Source: Limanda limanda (lineage: Eukaryota > Chordata > Actinopteri > Pleuronectiformes > Pleuronectidae). From it: a stretch of 64,000 nucleotides of DNA. The notes beneath the pieces are model-generated. The model saw only the letters and a program-made list of their open reading frames with translations, made no database searches and was not told where the DNA came from. This document shows, in pieces, positions 1 to 12,827 of the stretch (position 1 is its first letter; every line of letters begins with the position of its first letter). The stretch lies in the NCBI RefSeq assembly GCF_963576545.1, contig NC_083651.1, forward strand, positions 15,485,580 through 15,549,579, given 5' to 3'. The position numbers and the translations under genes were made by a program.

Positions 1-3000
1 GAGTGGTATCGGTTACAAATAATGCATGTCTCCGCTCTCATTCTCGTCATGTCTGAGAGAAAAAACAGGACAGCGCGGGGATGTACAGATGCACCGCAGA
101 GACCTCGCATGCTGAATAACGCACAAGCGCTCTTACAGACCAAGGACATCTCCTCACCAGAGAAGTGGTGAGGGAGACAGCCCTCCATATAAACCCTCTC
201 GAAAGCCGTTTAACAACTGTATGAACAACTGCAACAAAGCTGCAGAAACACATTTGCGTCCTTCACTTCAAACGGCAGACTGCGAATATCTTTATTGTCC
301 TGAGTCGGGAATATTCGTAATGGTACAGTTCATAAAATGGACTGATAAAGTATGGAGTCCCCATCAGTCTCTGTCATCACCTCACTGCTGCTATTATCAA
401 TTCATGACTGCCAAAATTAAAGACCTCAGGGACGGAGGAAGTCATTACCTAGAGAAGTAATTTCTCTTTAAGCGTCTTTGCTCACAGTGCAGCGATGTGC
501 CTGTTTTTTTTTCTGCCTCACAAGGTTGAGCACACATCACGAACTGTAACATTTTTAAAGTGGTAAAAGATAGTACTAATCAAGATGAATCATTCTCAAA
601 TGCATTTTTAAATTCTCGTTCTGCACCGTGGAAACGGAACACGTGCATGAAAAGTCTAAACTGCACTGCTTTGCTTGATCCCTCGTGTGAAAGCTCTCAA
701 AAAGAAAGGTGCAGATAACCAAAGGTAAAACGCCCCTTTTACTCGTTTTTCTATTCGTGGGACAATCCTTAAAAAATGTCATTTCAGTATCTCCAAAGGC
801 TCACTCATTTACTGTGAGATGCCATTAAGCTCAGAGGCGTTTATGTCTTTTTAATGAGAGAGCCAAATTGACTTCTTACGCTATGATTTTTGTGCAAATG
901 AAAGCTTTACAGAGGATGTAAACCAGACAGCTAAATGTTCCTTGGCACATCGTGGGCCACGGGCAGCTGCGTCAGGATTCACACTGACGACCACGTGAAG
1001 AAACGTGGCGAGCGAGAGAGCGAGCGAGCGGGGCTCTACTCTCAGCTGGGAAAGGTTTCAGAGAAGTGATGAACAAAATGCAGATTTCATTCCAGAGCCA
1101 CAACAGTTTCATTACAGTGCATGTCACAAACTGCCAGGCTCCCACGCAACAGCGTAACCCGCTGTATCCTTTTGATGGAGAGTGACTAGACCCTGGTATT
1201 GTGCAGGAGATGATTCCTTTGGTGGAAGTAATATCTAAAACATCCTCAGAAACAGCCAGGTCTGTGACAGCAGCAGCGCAGGGTATCACGTTTTTAATAT
1301 CTTTTTCTTTTTTCTCCTAAGAGCGAAGCACCTCTCCGCCCTTTCCTCTTTCTGTGGTTTGACAGCTACAGCAGCACTGAAGCTTAGAAAAAAACAGCAC
1401 AAAATGTTCTCACCTTATCGTGTTAATGACGTTAAAGCAAGGTCCGCAGAATAGTGCAGTTGTCATGGAGATGGCTCACTTATCATCATGTGATCTATAC
1501 CAGCCGAAAATGGGTCACATGACAATTTGGTGGTCCTGTGTGGGAGGAGATCATAACTCCTGTCCATCACTGAGAACATGCAAATGTCCCACTTGACGTT
1601 TCTCTGAACGTTCACTCCGACTCCCAGTTGATGACTCTTGACCTTTTCCCAGTTGACGCTCTGACAGATGTTCGCGGGCAGCTGCTGCTCATGCTCGGTG
1701 GCGTCACTCAGTCTCTTGTCCGAGCTCCTTTTTCACAGATGTGAAAGTCGTGTATTTGACATTTCGCTGAACATGAGTATGAGAATGTGATTTGTCAGCA
1801 GAATGCACTTCAAGTTTCAAAAGTAAAAGTGATGAATATGGATAATCACCCTCATTTAAGAGATTAAATCTTTATACTGTGGCATAGTATGTTAAGGTTT
1901 AGGCATGACCCAAGACATTTTTTGAAACCAGATTAATTCTGTTTTGTTTGTTTTTCCAATTTCAATAACATGGCAAAATGGTTTGTTCTAGCTATTGGTT
2001 TATTTTTATCAGATGAAAAACCAACTAAACCGATTTCCACTAGACTTTGGTTAAGGGATGGAGTCTGGGAAGAACCCATTAAGCTGGGAACCGATGCAGA
2101 TTAATGAGCCCATCCAGATTTGTCACTTTCTTTAAAATTGCCACATTGAGCATTTTTCAATATTTTTGTTATTTCTTCAGGAAATAATGCACGTGTCTTA
2201 ATTTAAAAATCAAACATATTTAAAGAGCCAATGTTGAGCGTTTACAATTTGATGTGTATATAAAGCCCTATAATACTGGTTACATTTTATTTCTCTTGAC
2301 CAGATACATGTAGTTAAGAGTAAATTATCTGTTTGGTAGTTTTCCGAGGCCCTTCAGTCTCACACTCGTGTAAAACAACAGCTCCTAATACTACATTTTC
2401 TCATTAAACAGGCTGTCATTATGATCTGCTACCTAGATTAGAAATATTTGTCTGCTTAAGTGTTTTCTTTTCTCCTCTTCCTGTAATTCCAGTGAGCCGG
2501 GGCCACTTCTGTCAATGTGTAACTGTTAAGTAACCAAGGTTAGTTTGTCAAAAGGTTTATTTTAGCTTTCAATTACATTCTGCCAAATTTACTATAATAA
2601 ACTTCCTGATGTGAGAGTTTTTTCATTACCTGATGAATTGGGAGCTCTAGGAATCCAGGAGACACCGGTCACTGTGAAGTCTTCATTAAATAAGAGGAGG
2701 AGTATAATCTAGTTTCCAGATTTACAGGCAAACAATTAGTTTACGCTTTGTGTTAATAGCCTAAATTAGACAATTGTCAGGATGTCCCACAGCAGAATAG
2801 GTACATAAGACAATTACATCTGGCCTCAGCTGAGAAGGGAGCCCCCCAAAAAATGTCAACAGCAACAACAATTTTGTGAAAACCTCCTTTCTGCCAAAAG
2901 CTTGATAATTTGGTTTGGTTGAAGACCAAAATGTGGATCATGTATCATGTGTTTCCTCTGGTAAAGTGTTAATGTAGGGCCCCTTAAGGCCCTTTTGCTG

Positions 3001-3532
3001 GGACCCAAAAAACTCCTGGGAACCGCTCCTGCTTATACAAAACACTGAATATTAGGATTTGCAGGTAAAATAAAGGTCTCTTTTTTTGCCAAGTGAAATC
3101 CTTTTTTAACACTGAACAAAAGAGATAAGCGACTCAGTCTGACATTGTTTGTCCTTGACACTACAGAGGGAAGACGCTGATAAAATGCAATAAAGAAGAG
3201 CAGATTCTGGAAGGACACATCACTTTAAGGGTTCTATCTTTTGTCCCTTTCTTTTCTTACGATCTCTGTTTCTTTCTAAGATAAATTCAGACTTCTTTTG
3301 ACGGCTGTAATCTGATCTCTCTGTTCTCACTGTTCTTGTTTTCCCTGTAGATTAATAGACACAGTACCGTGGATATGAGGATTTTTACATAAAAATGTCA
3401 AAATATCAGCGTCAGAGGATAATTGAGTATGATTGGGGGTGTATTTACTAAAACTATACCATAATGTTTTACCATTCGAAACTCAAGAGCACACTTACTG
3501 GGATATCTTAAGAGATATTTGTCTCAGTATTA

Positions 3533-3665
3533 TTACATTACATGACATTTCATTTAGCTGCAATTTTATCCAAAGCGACTTACAATAAGTGCATTCAACC
3601 CCGAGGGTACAAACCTAGAACAACAAGAATCAAGAAAGTACAATTTTTTCAAATATTAAGCAAAA
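3533..3665 (+). repeat. Common teleost interspersed repeat fragment
   Basis: The motif TCCAAAGCGACTTACAATAA, preceded by a CATTTAGCTG-type block, is recognisable as a very abundant fish repeat. I cannot assign its family from memory with certainty. It lies in the hs6st3 intron. Confidence 0.5.
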
Positions 3666-5094
3666 CTACAAAGGGCTATAAGTAAGTGCAATTTAAGTGC
3701 TACTAAATTATTAGTTTCAACATTTTTTTAGTATTTTTTATTTTTTTTTATTCAAGGTATTGTTTTTTATCAACTACGAATAAATATACAAAGATTTATA
3801 ATTGGGCGTGATTTTGTGAGTCACACGCTTTGTGGATAATTTGCAGCTTCACAGATTTCAGGTGTGTGCACAAATCTCCTGACATGTAATTGGTTTCCAT
3901 TTGACTTTGGGGTTTTGACGCCCTCTCCACTCTCAACAAATTCATTCTGGGTTGACTGTAAATCCTTTTGGAAAATCCATGCATCCGATTTTCACCGCAT
4001 TTATGTGGGAATTTCAAAACGTAGACCGCATGTTTGATTCATCTCGTATTTGTGAAGCAGAAAAACAAGTAAAACATGCATTCATCACCAATATTGAGAG
4101 TGTCTCATGTACACATCCACTCCTGGTAGAGAGGAAAAGAGCCCTGCAGGTGCAGCCGTGTTGTTAGCCTTTACTTCTGTGTTGTGTACTTCTAACACAA
4201 AGGTTCTATAGATGAGTCATGCTGCAAAATCACGCAGTCACACCTGCCGCCGAACAAATTTCAAACTGCATTAAGGACAAAAACACTTTTTTAAAGCCTC
4301 TGCATGAAGCCAAGCTTTTCATCATCTCCGCACTGTCACACATACTGAGAGAGTGCCAGTGTATCCATGCATACCTGTGTGTGTTGGAAGTGTTCTTGTT
4401 GCAACCCTACTGCTGTTTGTTGGTTTTAGGGGGAATGCTGGGGCCATCTCACTGAGAGCTGAGGCTGTTCAGCTGAAGGCAGTGCCACAGGCGTACCCAC
4501 AATCCCATTCAGTGCCGCTGCTGACTGCTGACAACCGAGTGTGATCAGATGGGCTGTGGAACAACTCGACCAGATGTGACCTGTTGAGACGTCTTAGTGG
4601 TCTTTTTTAATGTTCAAAACTGATTATTGGAAGTAATATTTGTATAAAACAATAGACAGTTTTTGCAATTAAGTTAATGATGAGAATTTTTGCGACTTTC
4701 ATCATGTAAAATGTCATCATGTTCTATTTAAACTTTAATCTGGGCTTCAATTTTCTTCCAAGAATGATATTTCTTGGCATATGAATGTAGTTTCTCTAAA
4801 ACAGAGTTTATAACATTATATAAAAAGTCTGTGTGCACTCAGAAAACCTGTTTTATAACGCGCTCCCTGGTCACCATGGTTTTTCTTAAAATCTCATTTC
4901 CTCCGAAGCGGGTTGCCAGAGTTCGTACGTTCCACAGGTTGATTTCAAATCCTAAAATAAAATGATGAACTGGCAGACTGAAGTCATTTGCTGAGATTGA
5001 ATGTATCTAACTATCACCATGTTGCCTTCCTCTCTCATCAACTCTTATCATTACCATGATTTACCTGAATGACAGGGACGATAAAACAAAGCTT

Positions 5095-5183
5095 GAGGAG
5101 AGGAGAAGAGAGGAGAGGAGAGGAGAGGAGAGGAGAGGAGAGGAGAGGAGAGGAGAGGAGAGGAGAGGAGAGGAGAGGAGAGG
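5095..5183 (+). repeat. (AGGAG)n pentanucleotide microsatellite
   Basis: About 17 consecutive AGGAG units with one interruption near 5106. The purine-only strand makes all three frames open on both strands, so the low-complexity ORFs here are artefacts. Confidence 0.95.
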
Positions 5184-6571
5184 GATGCTTGTTTTATATG
5201 CAGTGCCTCAAGTGGAGGGCAGCGAAGAGAGAAGATGCACGGCATAGCGAGAGATAAACACCAGAGATACACAGGGAGACTGACGGGTGAAATCAGTGGC
5301 GTGATTAATGTGACAACCTTTAAGAAAAGGTTATGGATCCGCTGGGAACGCTAATGTCTGTAGGACATGGAGGAGAAGCGGAGTGGATAAAAGGGCAGGA
5401 GTCAAGTGAGCTGCAAAGTTACAGGAATGCCCTGTTTTCGATGGGGAGGTTTACTCTAACCTGGCCTGTCACCAGGAAAGTGCTCAAGGAAACATCCTGT
5501 CAATGATGTGGTGTGGTTTACATCAGGAGTTATACTGCAGAATAATGCTTATTGTACAGAATATAAATAAATATTTAGGTGTGTGGGTGTGTGTGTGTTT
5601 GTAGTATGTATTGTAGCATTATGGCTTCGTCACTTATTCAGAGCAATGTGAAAAAATACTGTGTAAAATATTCAAATTAGCTCTGGCAACCTAAACTAAA
5701 TCCCTGAAAGCAGGAGCTGTGCAGGAAGACCATCTCTGCATTCTTTTTTTCCACCTGTTCAATTCGGATTCATTCACTCCAACCTGTGGAAACTGTCAAT
5801 ATTGTGCACAGCTCATCCATATTAAAACTTCAGACCTGTTGCCGAAAATATTTGAGATGGACAAGATTCACCGATTTGAGTAACTCACAGTAGTGCACAG
5901 GCAGAAAAAAATGTAAAATTATCCAAACTGTTCTACCACCAGCAGAAAATGGTATTTGAAAGAAACAAAGAGCAAGTTAAATGTGATGCTAACTTATAGT
6001 CTCATGAAGTTGCTTAGTCTCTAGAAAACCAGAATCGACCACGTTACATCAACAACATCAGTGAATCTCGCTGCCGTACACAGGTTCTCTTTACTTGTAT
6101 ACGGCTCTTTGTGTTTCAGCCTTTGCTCCGTTCTACGTCCCCCCCCGCTCACAGAGACGTATTGTTTTGCTCTTTCCTGTTGTCTTTCCCACCCTCGAGC
6201 ACCTGCAGCAACATCCCACTCCCCCACATGAAGGTCCTAATGAGACAATTCACTTCATCCACTCCCAAACACTGTGTGCTCAGGCTGAACGCGTGATGTC
6301 CCCTTTATTTTAGCAGCCTGTAATCAGTTTGAGGCAGTGGGCTGAATGTCAGTGAGGCTAATAATGGGCAATTAAAAGCCAGTTGCCTGTTGCACTGATA
6401 TAAAAATGTGGTGCGCCAACTGTTCACTTGAGCTTATTTATGTACTTCGCTCTCCAATCAAATCACAGCAAATGTCACATGGAGCTTTATTAGGCAACTG
6501 ACGTGGCTTTGTAGGGATGGAAATGCTCGGTCGCAATGACATTTCGTACAGAGGGGGTGTTTCGGAATATC

Positions 6572-6665
6572 AATCATCCATCAGCTATGATGCTTATCCT
6601 TTGAGGGTCCTGGGGGAGCTTATATTGGGCGATACGCAGGATACACCCTGGACTTGTCGCCAAAG
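6572..6665 (-). repeat. Degenerate teleost retroelement tail (LINE/SINE 3' end)
   Basis: The stretch with TTATCCTTTGAGGGTCCTGG, ACACCCTGGACTTGTCGCC and the initial CATCCATCA is the reverse complement of the fish repeat ending in gcgacctgtccaggg...gataagc...ATGGATGG. A forward copy is at 51110-51243. Confidence 0.6.
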
Positions 6666-6829
6666 CACATCTGTTGCATGCTAACACACTAAGATGGTGA
6701 ACCTGGTCAACATTATACCAGATAATTAGCCAGATAATCCCGGGCTTCGTGTTAGCATGTTAGGATGCCGATTTCAAGCACCACAGCTGTGCCTCACAGA
6801 GCTGTTTGCATGGCTGGACATGACAGCTC

Positions 6830-7210
6830 CCCAAAAGTAAAGCCAAAGCGCCTGGTGGCTGGCTGCAGTATGCGTCATAAAAGCCGCCTCCTCCATGTTA
6901 GGGGATGGGGCACGGGCCAAACTAAGTCAAAGTAGACATCAAATATATTTTGCTCAAAGATGGTTTGTTATTTGTGTTAGTTATTATTTATCCAAACACC
7001 ACTTCTTGTGGTAAGTTTAGTTTTAATTAGTTATGTGATGGTTTTAGAAATGGGGTGAGACGTCATTATTGACAGTTGGGACTCGAGGCTCCATCCCCCA
7101 ATTGCTACTGAACCGAGACTGAAAGATGGCGGCATTCGTATCACGGATTCTTAGGCTTCATTTCTGGATAATGGAGGACATGGAGACTTGTCATCCAGTC
7201 TATGTTTATT
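6830..7210 (+). repeat. Teleost interspersed repeat, copy A
   Basis: The block begins with AAGCCAAAGCGCCTGGTGGC and continues through TCCTCCATGTTAGGGGATGG, GACGTCATTATTGACAGT and AAGATGGCGGCATTCG. A diverged copy in reverse orientation lies at 8690-9010, sharing the CTCCATGTT/GATGG, CAAAGTAnACATnAAAT and TTAGTTAT/GATGGnTT blocks. It looks like a non-autonomous element. No protein is encoded. Confidence 0.6.
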
Positions 7211-8689
7211 GTAGTAGCAACAATTGTATACAGTACTTATACATATACTGCCCTATACTTTCCTTTAGGGTAGCGCAGTGTATGGACCTACTAAACTGCA
7301 AACAGGAAATGTGCAATTTGTAGGACATGCAAAGGTGATGGAAGAAAGCTTCTGCCTGTTAAACCTGCCAAAGAGACAGAACGTGAACAGTTTTCTTTTG
7401 ACACATCCATTGCATTGTTGGAGGAAAGTGTCAATCAACAGCACACTTGTGAATTCAGGGCTTTTTGCTGTGAATGCTGAATGTACCTTTTTGGCTGTTT
7501 TCCAGTGTTATAACACTATAACCTGCGCAGAATAGGTGTGTATTGTGATATGTCTGAGTATATCTTGTTTCCTTCATGCTCAAAGTAACTCTTTAATAAT
7601 TCGTTACCAGCATTGAGCTAATAATTGAAAAAGGAGTAGAACCAGAGACAGAACAGACAGCTTTCATGCATGTATTTATCAAACGCTTTCCACATCCATT
7701 CACCACATATATTTAAATTACACTAATCTTTAGTATTCCTGTCTGCAGCGGCTCCTTCATCTGCTCTCCTCATCATTCCATTTTATACGTACTTTTGAAT
7801 TCCTCCTCCATCTCTATTTAATGAACCCTATTTAGTTTGTGCTCCACTGAAGAGTGGCTGCTGGCACTGCTACTGCAGAGATGAGAATTTGGGGGCAGGA
7901 TGAGTTGCGATGCGCCTCCTATCCATTATTGATCCATGATTACCAAGAGTTTAGCTGGGTTCTCGACTTCAACACACCGAAGGGGGCTGTTGAAGCGATG
8001 CGGCTGTGTCACAGCTTTGCCATACAAAATAGTACGATTTTAAAATGTCGCATCAAAGCTGCCTCCTCTTTGCTAAAACATCTACTGGAAAGCAGCGGCA
8101 CAGTGTAAACTTCTCACAGCGGTTTTAATAGTGAGTGTGAAATTACGGGAGGGGTGGTATTGATGATAACAGAGGCCAGAGGTAAGAGAAGCCTGAAAGC
8201 TCGCCCCCTGCCTCTTCAACCGCCATCTGCATCACTCAGGGAAAGCCTCCTCGAGACAGCTCCACACACCCGTTGATCCTGATGCATTGTGACACTGATG
8301 GTGCACACAACTGACCTTTGGGCTGTCGAGTGCTCTCAAACATCACTTGCTGCATGTGTTTATGTCCCAGAGACAGTCTAATGAGGATGTATCTGCCAGC
8401 CAGCCAACTGCAGGAGCAAGTGCTAGGATACAGCTGCTGTCACCCGGGCTCTAATCACACGGCTTCTTGAGTGACTCATTTCGGGTAACGTTGTCACGGT
8501 GGAGGCATTCTAGCAGCAAAGTTAGGACTTCCCGGATACTCTCAAGACGTTTTATTGGCAATCTTGTGGTGCGTTCAAAATGATGTCAAATAATGTTTCT
8601 ATTACTGCACATGAATTCACCCGAATGGTTTGATAGTGTGTGTGCTCATTAAAAAACATGTCTGAAGGATATCAAAGAAAATGTTTGAC

Positions 8690-9010
8690 TCATACGATTC
8701 CTGCGGGCGCTCGGAGACATACTGTAGCCATATTGTACTCACTACACCAAGTTTGGGGTTCAAGTTCAATGCTTATTATATAACCGCTTGACCAATCGCA
8801 AGTCAGTCTCCGCTGTCAATCATGACATTTCAACTCATATTTAACCCATCAAATAACTAAACTAAACTAAACATCCCTACATAATGTACATTGCTCTGCT
8901 AAGAAAAACCTAAACTGACTGACACCGTCTTTGAGAAAACTTTATTTGACATGTACTTTGACTTTTTATTTTGGTCCATGTTCCATCCATCAACATAGAG
9001 GAGGCCTTAA
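8690..9010 (-). repeat. Teleost interspersed repeat, copy B (inverted relative to copy A)
   Basis: Read on the minus strand this matches copy A at 6830-7210 in block order: a CCTCCTCTATGTTGATGGATGG-like start, a TCAAAGTACATGTCAAAT block, GTTATTTGATGG and GTCATGATTGACAGCGGAGAC. Divergence is considerable, so the two are old insertions of one family. Confidence 0.55.
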
Positions 9011-11019
9011 CTGCGGTCAGCCAACAGCTGAGGATTGATTGATACATATGTTATTTAGCATCCAAATCCAAAACCCTAACATATGGATGTGCAGACATGG
9101 ATACGGATATAGACAAAAGCTGTAAATCCTCATATTGAAAATGCTTGAGACAGAGAATCTTATAGGTTTTGCTTAGAAACTGGCCAAAATGATTAATCAG
9201 TGATCAAAATAATTGTATTTCTCTTAATCAAGTAGTTGTTTAAATAACTTTTTAGGTCTAAAAATTATCTCTTATCTCCTTTATATCTAATGATACCATA
9301 ATATAATCTAGTTTTTATAATCGAGAACATTTGGATGATTGATCAAGTTATTGTTAAAAGAAGAAAGAAAACAGACCAAAAAGTAAATCTACCGCTATCA
9401 ACAGCCTGAATAAGGTTTGGTCAAAATATTGTACTGACTGCACAATTTCAGATTAGCTTTTAGCCTATCATCCGCAATGGCTCCAACTCTGAAGGACAAG
9501 CAAGTATAAACACAGGAGTATTTTTTATTTTCCACTTCTGGGTGAGTCCTAGTCAAGGCTTTCTGTGTGGAATCAACTGAAGCAGCATTGAGAGCAGCCT
9601 TGGCGTCTGTGTGAAAGCTCAGTGCCACATTCCACTCTATCTGCCCAGACCGCCCTCCAGAGAGGGGTTTGTGCCATTAAATATTCACACGGCACTCACA
9701 GGACTTCATCTTCGGAGAGGTTTACCTGGCCAACACCTGTCTGGTTCTTTGTTTTCCATCAGAATGCGCTTTGACATATGAAGATGTGTCTCAGCAGAGG
9801 AGATGTCATTGAAGGTCTTCAACCTTGGCATCAAGGGCAGATAGTTTCACTCTCCAACAAAATGTCATCAATCATCCATTATTCCTACCCATGCAGGTAT
9901 ATGATGTAAAAAATATGTATTATATATCATTTTATTGTCAGAACTGTTGGCTTTCCTGGATGTCTAGGCCAAAAGGCTTTATCAGACTCCTCTGCAGAAA
10001 ACTGATTTATCAAAGTTAAGCTTCCACATTTGTCTTCAGTGTTCAGTTAATGTCTAACAGCATGTAGCAACAGTCCGATTTGCAGTTGTATTGAGGTTTC
10101 TCTGGCCCTTGCCGCATATTTAGGTAAAAATAAGCAACATGTCCGCCAGTACGAGACCAGTAGCAAGTTCATCATACCCAGGATATCATTTAATTATCTG
10201 ACGTCACTTAACCCCCAAAGTAATCTGCTCCAAATCAGGTTATAGCGGTTCAGCAAAAGTTCCCATGGTGATTTACCCAAGTAAGAATTGAACCAGCTTC
10301 ATCGCACAGACAAACCTGAACTAAACCTGAAGTCACCTCAATAACCTTAAATCCTGCTTTGTAGTACAATGCTCACGTTACTCAAAAACACATATAATGG
10401 CTAAATTTATAATTTTTTATCCATCAAAATTAGTGATCTGTGGTTTGCATAGGTGGCCTAGAATGGATGTGAAATACCCAGCCTGGATTATTGTTTCAGT
10501 CTGCTCCCGTTGGCATATTCACTGGAAAAACAGGTTTTTAAAAAATAATAGTGCTCATTTTACCGTGTTTTTTTCAATGTAAAAATGCTCTGCTGACAAA
10601 GGATGGGTATATTACCCAGTTAAAGGTGATGCAGATTCGAGGAACAAAAAGTATTTTCTCATTATTTTGTAGCAGTGACATTCAGTTGCGTCAGTTTTAT
10701 TCACTCTCACTATGTCCGATGGTTATTATCGTAGCTAAATTCCAATTTATTCTTAACGATGGCAGGTGGGACATCTGCAGAATGGAAACTGTAGTAGCCC
10801 AATATTTTTTCAAATAGTTGCTCTGATGCAAGGGCAATATATAAAACCCCATAACAATATCATTAGGAGGAGCTTTAGTTTGCCAGTTAGCGTTCAACCT
10901 TGAAGTTTCATGCACAGACAAAAGTCACCATCTGTCAGTATATTGTGGGGCAGCCCTCTGTGGTGATGATGATGATGATGATGTGCTCACAGCTCTCTAA
11001 CTGTTTGTTTTGGCTGCAG

Positions 11020-11788
11020 GAACTTCTACTACATCACCATGCTGCGCGACCCGGTCTCCCGCTACCTGAGCGAGTGGAAGCATGTTCAGCGTGGCGCCAC
11101 ATGGAAGACCGCCCTCCATATGTGTGATGGACGCTCCCCCACCCAGGATGAGCTGCCCACCTGCTACAGCGGGGATGACTGGTCCGGTGTCACCCTGACC
11201 GACTTCATGAACTGCCCGTCCAACCTGGCCAATAACCGGCAGGTCCGCATGCTGGCTGACCTGAGCCTGGTGGGCTGCTACAACCTGTCCTCCATGAACG
11301 AGAGCCAGCGGAACCACATCCTGTTGAGCAGCGCCATGAGCAACCTGAAGAACATGGCATTCTACGGCCTGACGGAGTTTCAGCGCAAGACGCAGTACAT
11401 GTTCGAGCGGACGTTCAGCCTGCGTTTCATCTCCGCGTTCACGCAGATCAACAGCACGCGAGCCGCCAACGTGGACCTGAGCGAGTCTGTGCGCAGACAC
11501 ATCGAGGAGCTCAACTTCTTGGACGTGCAGTTGTACGAGTACGCGAAGGACCTGTTCCTCCAGCGATTCCAGTTCACCCGCCAGAGAGAGCACCAGGAGG
11601 TGCGCTTGAGGCGTCGCAAGGAGAGGCGTTGGCTGAGGGAGCAAAGGGAGCAGGGCAGGCCGTGGCAACCCAAGTACAGAGGAGGTGGAGACAGAGGCGA
11701 GAGAGCAGGAGGAGGTTTGGAGGAAGGGACTGATGGGAACTTTCCGACCACTACTGAGGACTACACAAGCCAAGTGGCCCGCTGGTGA
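11020..11788 (+). CDS. hs6st3: Heparan sulfate 6-O-sulfotransferase 3, last coding exon (partial gene)
   Basis: The enzyme transfers sulfate from PAPS to the 6-O position of glucosamine in heparan sulfate, in the Golgi lumen. The exon starts after the TGCAG acceptor at 11015-11019. It completes a split codon (one base here) and encodes 255 residues to TGA at 11786-11788. Its start, NFYYITMLRDPVSRYLSEWK, carries the RDPVSRY motif that contacts the PAPS 3'-phosphate. The core then follows with WKTALHMCDGRSP, NLANNRQVRMLADLSLVGCY and GLTEFQRKTQY. NFYYITMLRDP and the C-terminal EDYTSQVARW fit HS6ST3 better than HS6ST1 or HS6ST2 as I remember them, and mbnl2 and rap2a as neighbours agree. The tail (last ~60 residues) is rich in Arg, Glu and Gly, with a Gly/Arg stretch that looks fish-specific. 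An ATG at 11039 is internal, not a start. Exon 1 is outside the window. Confidence 0.93.
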
Positions 11789-12425
11789 AGCTTTGGTCCC
11801 ATAAAGAGAGAGGGGCAGAAGAGAGAGAGCGGCCGATGGAGATTCCTCACAGACTACATCAAACATTTCCTTTGACGCTCTCTTGCACATCCTATGTCTC
11901 TCTCTTCCCTTCTCACCATTAATCTGTCTCCCGCATCTGTCCGTCTCTCAGCTTCAGTGTGATCCAAGCGCTCTGCTGTTTCTTAACGAAAACTGCCAAG
12001 TCTGTGAGTCTCACAGCAGCTCTGCCTTGGACTGCCTTTTGGTGTCTTAAATCTTTAAATGCCGTTTATATATTTTTTTGTCATTAATTTTTGCCTTTGT
12101 TGTTTATCATTTGTCGGGAAAAAAAAGACAGTAAACTGAGGTGAAAGGAAAAACACAATCAAAAGAGCCTGCCATAGACTGCAATGCTTTCAATTTTGAC
12201 ATGAAGTGCAAAATTAAATAATGTCACTGAAGTCATTGTCTTTGTTGCAACTGGTAGAAAACATTTTCCATTTGAAAGTTGTAGTTGTAGAACTGATGGT
12301 TGCATGTCACATGTTATACTTCTAATTGGGGATAATCATTTCCAAAAGATATACAGTACCAAAGGGAATAAACACAATATACAGAATATATTTGCTTTTA
12401 ATTTAATGCCAATGAAACCCTCTCT

Positions 12426-12827
12426 GACGCTGGACTCACAAGTGTGCGTTGTGTTTACGCTTGGCGGTGGGTGTGTTCGACGTTTGGTGCCGGCAGGAAT
12501 CGCCATAACGACAGCAATCACATGTTTCATGCTTGGGACACACAACATAGCCGGTTTCCGTGCTAATGTGCCATGCTAGCTATCAACACAATGCTAAAGC
12601 GAAGTACATGAAGAAATAATATCCACAATCAGATGAACACGCACCAGCTGCCTCCTCCGCACTGTGTCATTTGATTGGGTCCTGCTTGAATATAAGTTTT
12701 AAACACAATCTGATTGGCTGTTACATGAAAAGTAGATTTTTCGGCAACTCATGACGTCACCACGTTCAAAGTCAATGAGCAGCATTGTGGTTGACGCCTC
12801 CCAACGCACACGTGTGAGTCCAGCATC
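12426..12827. mobile_element. Small DNA-transposon-like element with ~27-bp inverted ends
   Basis: The left end GCTGGACTCACAAGTGTGCG is answered at the right end by the inverted CGCACACGTGTGAGTCCAGC with one mismatch. The interior (~350 bp) has no transposase frame, so it is a MITE-like non-autonomous element. I see no clear target-site duplication. It lies in the presumed hs6st3 3' UTR or just after it. Confidence 0.65.

Larger units (their letters stand above)
1..11019 (+). other. hs6st3: Terminal part of the hs6st3 intron (no exon seen)
   Basis: No open frame here resembles a known protein; the short ORFs are isolated and lack homology I can recognise. The segment ends in a pyrimidine-rich tract and TGCAG acceptor directly before the hs6st3 exon at 11020. 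In mammals the two-exon HS6ST3 gene has a very large intron, so I infer this is its 3' end and that exon 1, with the N-terminal membrane anchor and PAPS 5'-phosphate loop, lies upstream of the window. Contents visible: a teleost interspersed repeat near 3.5 kb, an AGGAG tract at 5.1 kb, a LINE/SINE-tail relic at 6.6 kb, and two related repeats in opposite orientation at 6.8 and 8.7 kb. Confidence 0.7.

Noticed and set aside
5051..5272. ORFs on both strands across the AGGAG tract
   Set aside because: Low-complexity translation (SSPLL or GEERR repeats) of a microsatellite.
9185..9260. Possible ATTAATTATCG-family repeat fragment
   Set aside because: GATTAATCAGTGATCAAAAT is suggestive but too short and AT-rich to call.
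10997..11890. 297-codon minus-strand ORF opposite hs6st3
   Set aside because: Shadow of the GC-rich hs6st3 exon; Leu/Ala/Val-rich, no domain, no splice or promoter evidence.
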